This document shows, in pieces, positions 31,999-40,180 of a stretch of DNA of 64,000 bases (position 1 is its first letter; every line of letters begins with the position of its first letter). Source of the stretch: Paludibacteraceae bacterium (GTDB lineage Bacteria; Bacteroidota; Bacteroidia; Bacteroidales; Paludibacteraceae); assembly GCA_017551025.1 (NCBI GenBank), contig JAFZNG010000023.1, positions 1 to 64,000 of the forward strand, in the 5' to 3' direction. The position numbers and the translations under genes were made by a program. The notes under the pieces were generated by a model, which worked only from the letters and a program-made list of their open reading frames with translations, was not told the DNA's origin and searched no databases.

Positions 31999-33513
31999 AT
32001 GGAAGATATCGTTTTTCTGGGATTTAGTTTGCATGCGTGGATAACGATTGCCACGGTGCTGACGATGTTCTCCGTGCTGCTGTTCACGAAGTTGCGCTCG
32101 GACCTGGTCTTTCTGGGTGCGATCGCGATCCTGTTCGTCACGGGTGTGCTGGACGCCAAAGAAGCCTTTTCGGGCTTCAGCAGTACGTCGGTTATCGTTA
32201 TCGGCGTTCTGTTTGTCGTAGTAGCGGGATTGATGCACACGGGCGTGCTGCAATGGATCGTGAAGCACCTGTTGGGTCAACCGAAGTCGTATACCGGAGC
32301 GGTAACCCGACTAATGTTGCCGGTAGCGGCGCTGAGTTCGTTTCTGAGCAACACGACGGTAGTAGCGCTGTTTGTGAGCATCGTGAAAATGTGGTCGAAG
32401 AAGCTCGGCATCTCGCCCTCAAAATTGCTGATACCGTTGAGTTACGCTTCGGGTATGGGTGGTGTATGTACGCTCATCGGTACGCCGCCAAACCTGATCA
32501 TCTCCGGTCTGTATGCCGACGAGACCGGTACGGCTATGAATGTGCTGGCCACGACCATCCCGGGTCTGTTCTGTCTGGGTGTGGGTGTGCTGAGTATTAT
32601 CGCTATGCGTCGTCTGTTGCCGGACCGTAAGGCGCCCGAAGAAGGCTACGATGAAGCCATGGAATATACGGTGGAACTGATCGTACCCTCGGATAATAAG
32701 TTTATCGGCGAGACATTAGGCTATGCCGGTCTGATGAATGTGCAAGGCGGCAAACTGATCAAGATGCAGCATTTCGACGGTGTGCAGGTGTCGATTGACG
32801 AGAATGAGTTTATTATGGGTGGTGACCACATGGTTTTTGCCGGTCAGATCAAAGAAATCAAGGAGTTGACCAAGACGCATGGACTGATTTTGGGCGATGA
32901 GGTGGTCAATATCGGTTCCAAGACGCTCGTCTCTACCGCTATCATGCTGACGATGGTAGTGCTCTCGGCGCTGAACGTGATGCCGCTCCTGCAATGTGCG
33001 TTCCTGGCAGCTATCGCGATGCTCATCTTCCGCTGCTGCAATCCCGAGCAGGCCATGAAAGCCATCAACTGGGAGATACTGATGGTGTTTGCCGGTTCGG
33101 TAGTCCTGGGTCTGGCTATCCAGAAGACCGGTATTGCCGAGCGACTGGCGTACGGGATACTGGACGTATGCGGTACGAATCCAATTGTCGTGATGACGGC
33201 CATCTGCTTTGTCGCCACGTTTATCACGGAGTTCATCTCCAATACCGCAGCCGGTGCGATGTTCTTCCCGATCATGTACCAGGCAGCCATCCAGCTGGGT
33301 TACGAACCCTACCCCTTCCTCATCGCGCTCATGATCAGCGTGAGCAGCAGTTTTGCAACACCTATCGGTTCGCCGACTCATATGCTCGTCTATGCACCGG
33401 GCGGATACCGGTTTAGCGACTTCATGCGTATCGGTCTGCTGATGAATCTGATCATCCTGGCGGCGAACATCTTTATCGTCAATGTGGTATATCCGCTGAC
33501 GCCGCTGCCGTGA
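31999..33513 (+). CDS. SLC13/DASS-type anion symporter with RCK_C domain
   Basis: The 504-residue membrane protein has about ten hydrophobic helices. It carries the two family hairpin motifs, SSFLSNTTVVALF followed by IGTPPNLIISG (about residues 112-167), and EFISNTAAGAMFFP followed by ATPIGSPTHMLVY (about 415-465). Between them lies a TrkA-C (RCK_C) regulatory domain (about 215-295, starting YTVELIVPSDNKFIGETL). Members take up sulfate, dicarboxylates or related anions with sodium. Usually two RCK_C domains are found; one is clear here. Substrate cannot be told from sequence. Confidence 0.9.
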   Translation: MEDIVFLGFSLHAWITIATVLTMFSVLLFTKLRSDLVFLGAIAILFVTGVLDAKEAFSGFSSTSVIVIGVLFVVVAGLMHTGVLQWIVKHLLGQPKSYTGAVTRLMLPVAALSSFLSNTTVVALFVSIVKMWSKKLGISPSKLLIPLSYASGMGGVCTLIGTPPNLIISGLYADETGTAMNVLATTIPGLFCLGVGVLSIIAMRRLLPDRKAPEEGYDEAMEYTVELIVPSDNKFIGETLGYAGLMNVQGGKLIKMQHFDGVQVSIDENEFIMGGDHMVFAGQIKEIKELTKTHGLILGDEVVNIGSKTLVSTAIMLTMVVLSALNVMPLLQCAFLAAIAMLIFRCCNPEQAMKAINWEILMVFAGSVVLGLAIQKTGIAERLAYGILDVCGTNPIVVMTAICFVATFITEFISNTAAGAMFFPIMYQAAIQLGYEPYPFLIALMISVSSSFATPIGSPTHMLVYAPGGYRFSDFMRIGLLMNLIILAANIFIVNVVYPLTPLP

Positions 33514-33514
33514 T

Positions 33515-33575
33515 AGTTGAAAGTTGAGAGTTGAGAGTTTAGAGAAGTTGGAAAGTTTATAGTTGATAGTTAACA
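33515..33575. repeat. AGAGTTG/AGTTGAT repeat leader
   Basis: Heptamer-like units (GTTGAAA, GTTGAGA, GTTTAGA, GTTGATA) run from the transporter stop to the ATG of the SpoIIE gene. Confidence 0.8.
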
Positions 33576-33579
33576 GATT

Positions 33580-35703
33580 ATGAAGACATCGTCTGATAAG
33601 ATTAAGCGAAAGAACACCCGTGGCGGGTTGGCGATCATCCTCGTGGCAGCTATTGCGCTGGAGGCTGTTTCCTTCCTCATGTACTTCACGAGCCGTGTGG
33701 CTATTCGTCATGAAGCCGAACAGCGTGCCAAGACCGAGTTGCGTCGTGCGGAACTGGAGATCGATGTGCATGCCGTAGAGATGGAGACAGCCGCCAAGGC
33801 CCTGGCTATGCTGGCCGAGAAACATATCGATCAACCGGACTCTATCTACGCGGCTACGCGTCTGGCGGTCAGTACGCTGCGTCAGCACACGAGTATGGCG
33901 GTGGCATTCATCCCGAATTATTACCCGAATCGGGGTACATTCTACGAGGTATGCAGCAGTCGGTTTGCAGAAGATAGCATCTATACGCGTCAGATAGGTG
34001 GCGTGGAGCACGACTATACGCAACTGGAATGGTGGCAAAACGGCTTTGTGCACGACAGTTGCTGGTGGTGCGAGCCCTACCTGGACAACTCGGGTTCGAA
34101 GACCATGGTGGTCAGTTGTTCCTACCCCGTACACGACCGCAGCGGCAAAGTCGTAGCCGTCGTATGCGTGGATATGTCGCTCGACTTTCTGAGCAGAAAC
34201 CTCGCCGACTACCTGCAGGTATATCCTAACAGTTATTACTCGATCCGCTCCAACACCGGCGTGAATATCGTTCCCGCTCCGGATACCGTACCCGGGCGCA
34301 AATACAACAAATTCGACGAAGAGGTGGATGCTACGGGTTGGCACCTGGAGATCATCATTCCGGACGACGAACTATTCCGCGACCTGAATCATATCGGACG
34401 TATCGTCGGACTGCTGATGCTGATAGGTCTGGCTATGCTGGTACTGATCATGCTGTACGCCGGACGCAACAACAAACGCCTCATCGAATCCACCGCCCGC
34501 AACCAGAGCATAGAGAACGAACTCAATATCGCCCGCAAGATCCAGATGGCGATGTTGCCGAATCGTTTTCCGCCCTTCCCGGACTATCCGAACCTGAATG
34601 CCCATGGTGTCGTCATTCCGGCAAAAGAGGTAGGTGGCGACTTGTTCGATTTCTTTATTCGCGAGAATAGGTTGTTCTTCTGCGTAGGTGACGTAAGCGG
34701 TAAGGGTGTGCCGGCAGCCATTGTCATGGCTATGACGCGTTCTATCTTCCGCAGTTTCTCTGCGTACCTGAACAGTCCGGCCGAGATCGTCACGCAGATG
34801 AACGACTCGCTCAGCGGCGAAGGCAACGACCAGAGTATGTTCGTCACGCTGTTCCTCGGCGTACTCGACCTCGCAACCGGTGAACTCAATTACTGCAATG
34901 CCGGACATAATGCGCCGATTCAAATTAAAAATTCGGAAAGCCTTTCTTGTGTGCCAAACTTGCCGTTAGGTGTGCTGAGTGGATTTGCATACCAAGAGCA
35001 GGAAGCGAAGATGGAAGTAGGTGATACCCTGTTCCTCTATACCGACGGCCTGACCGAAGCCGAGAATGCGGCGCATGAGCTGTTCGGCGAAGAAAGGCTG
35101 ACATCAATAGTCGAAAGTCAAAAGTCAAAAGTCGAAAGCCCTCGTGAACTCATCGAATCGATACAACAGGCTGTAGCCGAGTTTGTAGGCGATGCCGAGC
35201 AGAGCGATGACCTCACCATGTTCGCCATTCGGCTCTTAGACCATACACCATACACCATACACCATACACCTAAGGCAGAAAGCCACTACTCCCTGGTCAT
35301 GCGTAATGATATCCAGCAGATACCTACGCTAGCCGAGTGGATCGACATGATCGGACTACCGCAAGATCTGAACATGCCGATCAATCTGGCGCTGGAGGAA
35401 GCCGTCAGCAACGTGATGCTCTATGCCTACCCGGGAGGGAGCGGACAAGTGCTCGTGGAGTGTGAGATAAAGTCGAAAGTCGAAAGTCAAAAGTCGAAAG
35501 AGGAAGTTGTCTTCACCATTACCGATAGCGGCGTACCTTTCGATCCGACCAAGCAGGAAGATCCGGACGTGACGCAGAGTGCTGAAGACCGACCGATTGG
35601 TGGTCTGGGCATCTTCCTCGTGCGGCAAATCATGGATGATATCCGCTACGAGCGCAAAGATAACAAGAATATCTTGACCTTGGTCAAGAAAATTAAAAAT
35701 TAA
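33580..35703 (+). CDS. Membrane sensor with SpoIIE phosphatase and HATPase kinase domains
   Basis: The 707-residue protein has a first membrane helix (about 13-35), an extracytoplasmic sensor of Cache type (about 40-265), a second helix (about 269-291), a SpoIIE/PP2C phosphatase (about 310-510; GGDLFDFF and CVGDVSGKGVPAA carry the metal-binding Asp residues) and an anti-sigma-factor-like HATPase (about 570-700; LALEEAVSNVMLYAY, ITDSGVPFDP, IGGLGIFLVRQ). It can thus both phosphorylate and dephosphorylate a STAS partner, which is the next gene. Heptamer repeats are in frame at 35109-35138, 35240-35269 (coding HTPYTIHHTP) and 35471-35500. The C-terminus KKIKN and stop is made by an ATTAAAA repeat. 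Confidence 0.9.
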   Translation: MKTSSDKIKRKNTRGGLAIILVAAIALEAVSFLMYFTSRVAIRHEAEQRAKTELRRAELEIDVHAVEMETAAKALAMLAEKHIDQPDSIYAATRLAVSTLRQHTSMAVAFIPNYYPNRGTFYEVCSSRFAEDSIYTRQIGGVEHDYTQLEWWQNGFVHDSCWWCEPYLDNSGSKTMVVSCSYPVHDRSGKVVAVVCVDMSLDFLSRNLADYLQVYPNSYYSIRSNTGVNIVPAPDTVPGRKYNKFDEEVDATGWHLEIIIPDDELFRDLNHIGRIVGLLMLIGLAMLVLIMLYAGRNNKRLIESTARNQSIENELNIARKIQMAMLPNRFPPFPDYPNLNAHGVVIPAKEVGGDLFDFFIRENRLFFCVGDVSGKGVPAAIVMAMTRSIFRSFSAYLNSPAEIVTQMNDSLSGEGNDQSMFVTLFLGVLDLATGELNYCNAGHNAPIQIKNSESLSCVPNLPLGVLSGFAYQEQEAKMEVGDTLFLYTDGLTEAENAAHELFGEERLTSIVESQKSKVESPRELIESIQQAVAEFVGDAEQSDDLTMFAIRLLDHTPYTIHHTPKAESHYSLVMRNDIQQIPTLAEWIDMIGLPQDLNMPINLALEEAVSNVMLYAYPGGSGQVLVECEIKSKVESQKSKEEVVFTITDSGVPFDPTKQEDPDVTQSAEDRPIGGLGIFLVRQIMDDIRYERKDNKNILTLVKKIKN
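35109..35138 (+). repeat. In-frame AGTCGAA/AGTCAAA heptamers
   Basis: Codes SQKSKVES between the phosphatase and kinase domains of the SpoIIE protein. The same repeat family lies in frame at 35471-35500 and at 41627-41656 in the Xaa-Pro aminopeptidase. Confidence 0.85.
35240..35269 (+). repeat. In-frame ACCATAC heptamers
   Basis: Four 7-nt units coding TPYTIHHTP at a domain border. The same unit, in the same orientation when read on the minus strand, is at 58,898-58,934. Confidence 0.9.
35471..35500 (+). repeat. In-frame AGTCGAA/AGTCAAA heptamers inside the HATPase
   Basis: Codes SKVESQKSK within the kinase domain, between the N box and the G1 box, probably in a loop between strands. Confidence 0.85.
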
Positions 35704-35722
35704 AAATTAAAAAATAAAAATC
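35689..35722. repeat. ATTAAAA repeat that supplies a stop codon
   Basis: The tract begins inside the SpoIIE gene (last codons ATT AAA AAT TAA) and continues to 9 nt before the STAS start. The Xaa-Pro aminopeptidase gene ends the same way at 42,908. Confidence 0.85.
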
Positions 35723-35730
35723 ATACTACT

Positions 35731-36033
35731 ATGCAAATCAACTTAGTAAACCAAGGTGAGCAACTCGTTGCCCAACTATCCGGCCGTCTGGACACAGCTG
35801 CAGCAGCTGAGATTGCACCGGACTTTCAAGCACTCGCAGAACAAGCAGCCAAACACATTATCCTCGACTGCACCCAACTCGAGTATATCTCGTCGTCAGG
35901 TCTGCGTCTGTTTCTCGCTCTGCGCAAAGAGTCGGCTGCCAAAGGTGGCAAACTCCAGGTGCGCAACATCAACGCCGACATACGCCAAGTATTTATGATG
36001 ACCGGCTTTATCAGCCTGTTCGAGATTATTTGA
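35731..36033 (+). CDS. STAS domain anti-sigma factor antagonist
   Basis: The 100-residue single-domain protein shows the STAS pattern: GRLDTAAAAEI, then HIILDCTQLEYISSSGLRLFLA with the phosphorylatable Ser in YISSSG, and FMMTGFISLFEI at the end. It should be the substrate of both domains of the upstream protein: phosphorylated by the HATPase and dephosphorylated by SpoIIE, as in RsbV/RsbW/RsbU switches. Its output partner is not visible; the genes just downstream (2 nt to the alarmone synthetase) are candidates. Confidence 0.93.
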   Translation: MQINLVNQGEQLVAQLSGRLDTAAAAEIAPDFQALAEQAAKHIILDCTQLEYISSSGLRLFLALRKESAAKGGKLQVRNINADIRQVFMMTGFISLFEII

Positions 36034-36035
36034 TT

Positions 36036-37073
36036 ATGGATCTTCATAGCGAAATGCTGCTGGATGAATATCGAGAGTCGCGTCCTGTGTTCGAGAAAAT
36101 GCAGGTGGAGGTAAACCGTATCCTACGCGAAGCTCTGGAGCGAAACGGCCTCATCGTCACGGCCATCGAGACGCGTATCAAGACCGAACAGAGTCTGGCA
36201 GGCAAACTGGCACTCAAGGGCAGCAAGTATGCGACGCTGAGTGACATAACCGACATCCTTGGTGCACGTATCATCACCTTCTACACCGACGACGTAGATC
36301 GTATCGCAGCCATGGCGGAGCAACTCTTTGAGATCGACTGGACCAACTCCGTGGACAAGCGCAAGCTCCACCAGTTGGACAGTTTCGGCTATAACTCGCT
36401 CCACTATATATGTCGTCTGCCGGGGTATGACTACCGCTTCGAACTGCAACTACGCACTACCCTTCAGCACGCTTGGGCGGCCATCAATCACGACAACGGC
36501 TATAAGTCGGGCGTCGAGATACCGCGTGAGTATATGCGTCGTATGAACCGCTTGGCGGGTATGCTCGAGATGGCCGATGACGAGTTTAGCCGTATCCGTA
36601 TGGAGATCAACGACTACCGCCGTCGCGTACAGCACCTGGTGCAAAACGGCCAACTCGACGATGTACAGCTCGACGGCGATGCGTTCCGCAGTTATCTGAA
36701 TGCACGACCGTTTGACAAACTCAATCGTCGTATCGCAGCCATCAACCAAGCCGAGATCCAGGAGATGGACCTCATGCCGTACCTGAAAGTACTGAAAGCG
36801 CTGGATTGCCATACCTTGGGGGATGTGAGCCGTCTGCGCAACCGGTACGAAGAAGATGCTTACCGTCTCGCGCGGCATCAGTTGGGCAACACCGACCTCG
36901 ACATTATCTCTTCCGCCGTCGGACTGCAGAACATATGCATCGTGTGCATCCTCTCGCAGGGAGGCGGCAAGATTGGCCTCATACGATTATTCAATGCACT
37001 CAACGGACAGAACAGCCAGAACGAAGTCCTGGCTGAACTCACCTACGAACAAGCAAAAAACTTACAATTATGA
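36036..37073 (+). CDS. RelA/SpoT-type (p)ppGpp synthetase
   Basis: The ATG at 36036 lies 2 nt after the STAS stop (a TTG at 36030 would overlap). The 345-residue protein has an alarmone synthetase domain (about 15-170): IETRIKTEQSLAGKL, DITDILGARIITFY, LDSFGYNSLHYI and FELQLRTTLQHAWAAINHD, whose Glu and Gln-Leu-Arg-Thr segment are the catalytic and nucleotide-binding residues of the family. The C-terminal part (about 190-345) is predicted helical and not the usual TGS/ACT regulatory region. There is no HD hydrolase domain in the protein; a separate HD hydrolase is encoded two genes downstream. Confidence 0.9.
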   Translation: MDLHSEMLLDEYRESRPVFEKMQVEVNRILREALERNGLIVTAIETRIKTEQSLAGKLALKGSKYATLSDITDILGARIITFYTDDVDRIAAMAEQLFEIDWTNSVDKRKLHQLDSFGYNSLHYICRLPGYDYRFELQLRTTLQHAWAAINHDNGYKSGVEIPREYMRRMNRLAGMLEMADDEFSRIRMEINDYRRRVQHLVQNGQLDDVQLDGDAFRSYLNARPFDKLNRRIAAINQAEIQEMDLMPYLKVLKALDCHTLGDVSRLRNRYEEDAYRLARHQLGNTDLDIISSAVGLQNICIVCILSQGGGKIGLIRLFNALNGQNSQNEVLAELTYEQAKNLQL

Positions 37074-37939
37074 ACCCGATATTAATTGACCTCAACGATT
37101 ATGTGCGCACGGGCGAAGGAGCCAATGGCGCGAGTTACAACCATAAGACGGATCCCAGCATCATGATGAAGATGTACTTCCGTAATTTCGAAGCCGCTGC
37201 TTTGGAACTGGAACTGGCGCAGAAAGTATATGCTGCCGGTATCCCGACACCCGAACCAGGTGACCTCGTAACAGACGGCGAACGTATCGGTATTCGTTTT
37301 CGCCGTATCGAGGGCAAAAAGTCCTATTCACGCGCCTGCGGCGACGAGCCGGAGAAAGCTCCTGAGTTCGGACGCGAGTTTGCGCAACTATGCAAGAAGT
37401 TGCACCGTATTCATGTAGATACTACCCGCTTCGAGTCGGTCAAAGACCGCCTCTACCGCATGCTGGACAACAATCCGGATTTCACACCTGAGCAGAAACA
37501 GAAACTACGCGACTTCATTGCAGCCGCTCCGGATGCGGATACCGCTATTCACGGCGACCTGCAGTTCGGTAACGGTATCTTCACCGAAGCCAACGGCCAA
37601 CGCCAACGCTATTTTATCGACCTCGGCGATTTCTGCTACGGCTATCCGATGTTCGACCTCGGCATGGTTTATCTCTGCTGCTGTCTGAATAACGAAGAAT
37701 GGACGCAAGAGGTGAACCATATGTCCAATGCGACGGCTCGTAGGTTCTGGGACGGCTTTGCTCGCGAGTATTTCCTCGCGTCCGACTGCCCGCTTAAGGA
37801 GTTTGGACCGGATGCCGACCTCGAGGAAATAGAGAAGACGGTTCGTATCTATGCCGGACTGAAGACGATCATGATTGAGCGCGACACGCATTGTGCGATG
37901 CCTCAGTTCCGTGCAATGTTGGAAGGAACGATTTATTAA
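37070..37939 (+). CDS. TIGR02172-family phosphotransferase
   Basis: The start overlaps the previous stop (ATGA, 37070-37073), so the genes are translationally coupled. The 289-residue protein is a kinase-fold phosphotransferase of the aminoglycoside phosphotransferase clan. It begins IDLNDYVRTGEGANGASYNH (the glycine loop), has a Lys in MMKMYF, the catalytic loop HGDLQFGNGIF (His-Gly-Asp and Asn) and the metal-binding YFIDLGDFCYGYP. TIGR02172 proteins are found in many copies in Fibrobacter and Bacteroidota with unknown substrate. Here the fixed place between alarmone synthetase and hydrolase suggests a signalling or regulatory substrate. Confidence 0.88.
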   Translation: MNPILIDLNDYVRTGEGANGASYNHKTDPSIMMKMYFRNFEAAALELELAQKVYAAGIPTPEPGDLVTDGERIGIRFRRIEGKKSYSRACGDEPEKAPEFGREFAQLCKKLHRIHVDTTRFESVKDRLYRMLDNNPDFTPEQKQKLRDFIAAAPDADTAIHGDLQFGNGIFTEANGQRQRYFIDLGDFCYGYPMFDLGMVYLCCCLNNEEWTQEVNHMSNATARRFWDGFAREYFLASDCPLKEFGPDADLEEIEKTVRIYAGLKTIMIERDTHCAMPQFRAMLEGTIY

Positions 37940-37943
37940 CCCT

Positions 37944-37980
37944 CGTCATGACGACATGACGACATTACGTCATTACGACC
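37944..37980. repeat. CATGACGA/CATTACGA octamer leader
   Basis: Four 8-nt units (CATGACGA twice, then CATTACGT, CATTACGA) end directly at the ATG of the HD gene. Confidence 0.9.
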
Positions 37981-38550
37981 ATGAATAAATTCATTGAAAC
38001 CGACTTATTAGACCGCGCGATCATCTTTGCTGTCCGGGCGCACCATAATACCGAGCGACGCGGAAAAGGCTTTCCGTATATCGTCCATCCGATGGAAGCC
38101 GTGGAGATTGTAGCAACCATCACGCCTGATCAGGAGTTGCTTGCCGCCGCAGCACTCCACGACACGATCGAAGATACGGACGTGACGGTCGATGATATCC
38201 GTCGTGAGTTCGGAGACCGGGTGGCTGAACTCGTGCACGCCGAGAGTGACCAATTCACCGAAGGTGTCTCCGAAGAGGACAGTTGGCACGACCGTAAGCA
38301 GGCGGCAATAGATCGTCTGGCTGCCGCCTCACATGATGCCAAGATCGTAGCGATGGGTGATAAACTGAGTAATATGCGGGCTATCTGGCGCGACTATCAG
38401 ACCCGTGGAGACGAACTCTGGCAGATCTTTCACGTCAAGGACAAGGCCTCGCATGAGTGGCACTACCGCGGGCTCGCTGCTTCGCTCGCAGAACTCCGGG
38501 ATACCTTCGCGTACCAAGAGTTTGTGAGACTGATAAACGAAGTCTTCTAA
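37981..38550 (+). CDS. HD-domain (p)ppGpp hydrolase
   Basis: The 189-residue single-domain protein has the alarmone hydrolase signatures: RAHHNTERRGKGFPYIVHPM, AAALHDTIEDTDVTVDDI (the HD pair and following ED) and MGDKLSNMRAIWRD. This corresponds to small alarmone hydrolases of the SpoT/MESH1 type, which remove the 3' pyrophosphate of (p)ppGpp using manganese. Together with the synthetase at 36,036 it makes a split Rel pair. It lies 41 nt after the kinase gene. Confidence 0.88.
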   Translation: MNKFIETDLLDRAIIFAVRAHHNTERRGKGFPYIVHPMEAVEIVATITPDQELLAAAALHDTIEDTDVTVDDIRREFGDRVAELVHAESDQFTEGVSEEDSWHDRKQAAIDRLAAASHDAKIVAMGDKLSNMRAIWRDYQTRGDELWQIFHVKDKASHEWHYRGLAASLAELRDTFAYQEFVRLINEVF

Positions 38551-38613
38551 CCGTTTAACGTTTTTATGCAATAAAAACCATTTTAACTCTTTAACTATTT
38601 AACGGAAAAAACA

Positions 38614-39426
38614 ATGCATATTGTTTTTGACCACATAGACAACGCGCGTGATTTAGGAGGTATTATCGCCGCCGGAGGACGAACTATTCGTCCCCACCGA
38701 CTATTGCGTACCGCCCACCTGCATGATGCGACGGATGCGGATATAGAGCGCCTCAGGAGCGAATATAACTTATGTAGGATATTCGATTTCCGCTCTATGG
38801 GCGAATTTCAGGCCATCCCGGACCGTGAGATAGAGGGTGTTCAGCACCATTTGTTGCCGACGATCGATATGCGTGCGGAGCAACAGACGGGAAAGCCTAT
38901 ACCGGAGGAAGCCTTCCTGGAACTGGATCGGCACATAGTCAATTACTCGTTCTATCCGGAGGTGCAACAGATGGCTGCGAACATGTACCCTTCGCTGATC
39001 CTGAGCGAGTTCTCCCAACTCCAGTACGCGTCATTTCTGCGTCTGATCGTAGAAGCCCCCGAAGACGGCGGTATCCTATGGCATTGTGCGCAAGGAAAAG
39101 ACCGCACCGGTTGGGGTGCGGCCTTCTTACTATTTGCCTTGGGCGTATCGCGAAAGACGGTAATTGCCGATTTTGACTTGAGCAACGAGGCTTACCGTCC
39201 TCTTGTAAACAGGCTGAATGCCGATGTATTGGCTCGCGGAGGTGGAGAAAAGGAGATGAACGTCATACAAGCCTTTATGGGTGTTTCTACCCGCAACTTC
39301 ATCACCACGCTCGACCTAATCGACCGCAAATTTGGTGGGATGACCACTTACCTGCACGATATACTATGCCTCACGCATGAGGATATACAGCTGCTCCGGA
39401 AGCGGTTCCTTGCTCCTTATTTCTGA
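38614..39426 (+). CDS. Tyrosine-protein phosphatase
   Basis: The 270-residue protein has the phosphatase loop HCAQGKDRTGWGAAFLL (Cys nucleophile, Arg) near residue 155 and an N-terminal NARDLGGIIAAGGRTIRPHR segment, both typical of the Y_phosphatase3 / IphP group. Substrates are phosphotyrosine proteins or phosphoinositides in relatives. It is the last gene of the signalling run; its end overlaps the convergent glycosyltransferase gene by 10 nt. The leader (38581-38605) has TTTAACTC/TTTAACTA octamers. Confidence 0.88.
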   Translation: MHIVFDHIDNARDLGGIIAAGGRTIRPHRLLRTAHLHDATDADIERLRSEYNLCRIFDFRSMGEFQAIPDREIEGVQHHLLPTIDMRAEQQTGKPIPEEAFLELDRHIVNYSFYPEVQQMAANMYPSLILSEFSQLQYASFLRLIVEAPEDGGILWHCAQGKDRTGWGAAFLLFALGVSRKTVIADFDLSNEAYRPLVNRLNADVLARGGGEKEMNVIQAFMGVSTRNFITTLDLIDRKFGGMTTYLHDILCLTHEDIQLLRKRFLAPYF

Positions 39427-40151
39427 GGATACTTGCGGAACCAGGAGGATATCTTCAGACGGATCACGCCGAGCAGGGCTTCGCTAAAGATACCGCCACT
39501 CATCTTGCTCGTACCCAGTACACGGTTGACGAAGATGATCGGCACCTCCTTGATCACAAAGCCGCACTTATAGGCCGTGAACTTCATCTCAATCTGGAAG
39601 GCATAGCCCTTGAAACGAATCTTATCCAGTTCGATCGTCTCCAGCGTATGACGACGATAGCATACGAATCCGGCTGTTGTGTCGCGAATATTGACGCCCA
39701 GCACCGTACGCACGTACTTCGACGCGAAATACGACATGAGCACACGTCCCATCGGCCAGTTGACTACGTTCACACCCGTTACGTAACGGCTACCGATCGC
39801 CAGGTCGGCACCCTCGTTGGCACAAGCCTCATACAATTTGAGCAGGTCCTGCGGGTTGTGGCTGAAGTCGGCATCCATCTCGAAGATATAGTCGGCCTTA
39901 TGCTCGATAGCCCAACGGAAACCGGCGATATATGCCGTACCGAGTCCCAGTTTACCCGCACGCTCCACGATATGCAGCGTCTCGGGATAGGTAGTCTTCA
40001 TCAGATTCTTGACGATAGCGGCTGTGCCATCGGGTGAACCGTCGTCGATAACCAAGATATGAAAACGCAACGGGAGATTCATCACCGCGTCGATAATCGC
40101 CGCGATGTTCTCTTTCTCATTATACGTCGGGATAATAACTAAACGTTCCAT
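39417..40151 (-). CDS. Polyprenol monophosphomannose synthase-like glycosyltransferase (GT2)
   Basis: The 244-residue protein is a family 2 glycosyltransferase of the DPM1 type: VIIPTYNEKENI, VIDDGSPDGTA, KLGLGTAYIAGFRWA, FEMDADFSHNP (DxD metal site) and DLAIGSRYVTG. It lacks C-terminal membrane helices, like bacterial and archaeal DPM1 forms. It transfers a sugar, usually mannose, to polyprenyl phosphate at the inner membrane for use in glycan or glycoprotein synthesis. It follows the MBL hydrolase gene, separated by an ATTAAAA repeat (40156-40180). Confidence 0.92.
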   Translation of the reverse strand: MERLVIIPTYNEKENIAAIIDAVMNLPLRFHILVIDDGSPDGTAAIVKNLMKTTYPETLHIVERAGKLGLGTAYIAGFRWAIEHKADYIFEMDADFSHNPQDLLKLYEACANEGADLAIGSRYVTGVNVVNWPMGRVLMSYFASKYVRTVLGVNIRDTTAGFVCYRRHTLETIELDKIRFKGYAFQIEMKFTAYKCGFVIKEVPIIFVNRVLGTSKMSGGIFSEALLGVIRLKISSWFRKYPQK

Positions 40152-40180
40152 TATAGAAATTAAAAATTAAAAATTCAAAA

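Noticed and set aside
32716..34344. 542-codon minus-strand frame opposite the transporter and SpoIIE genes
   Set aside because: Antisense to two clear family members; composition is unlike real protein.
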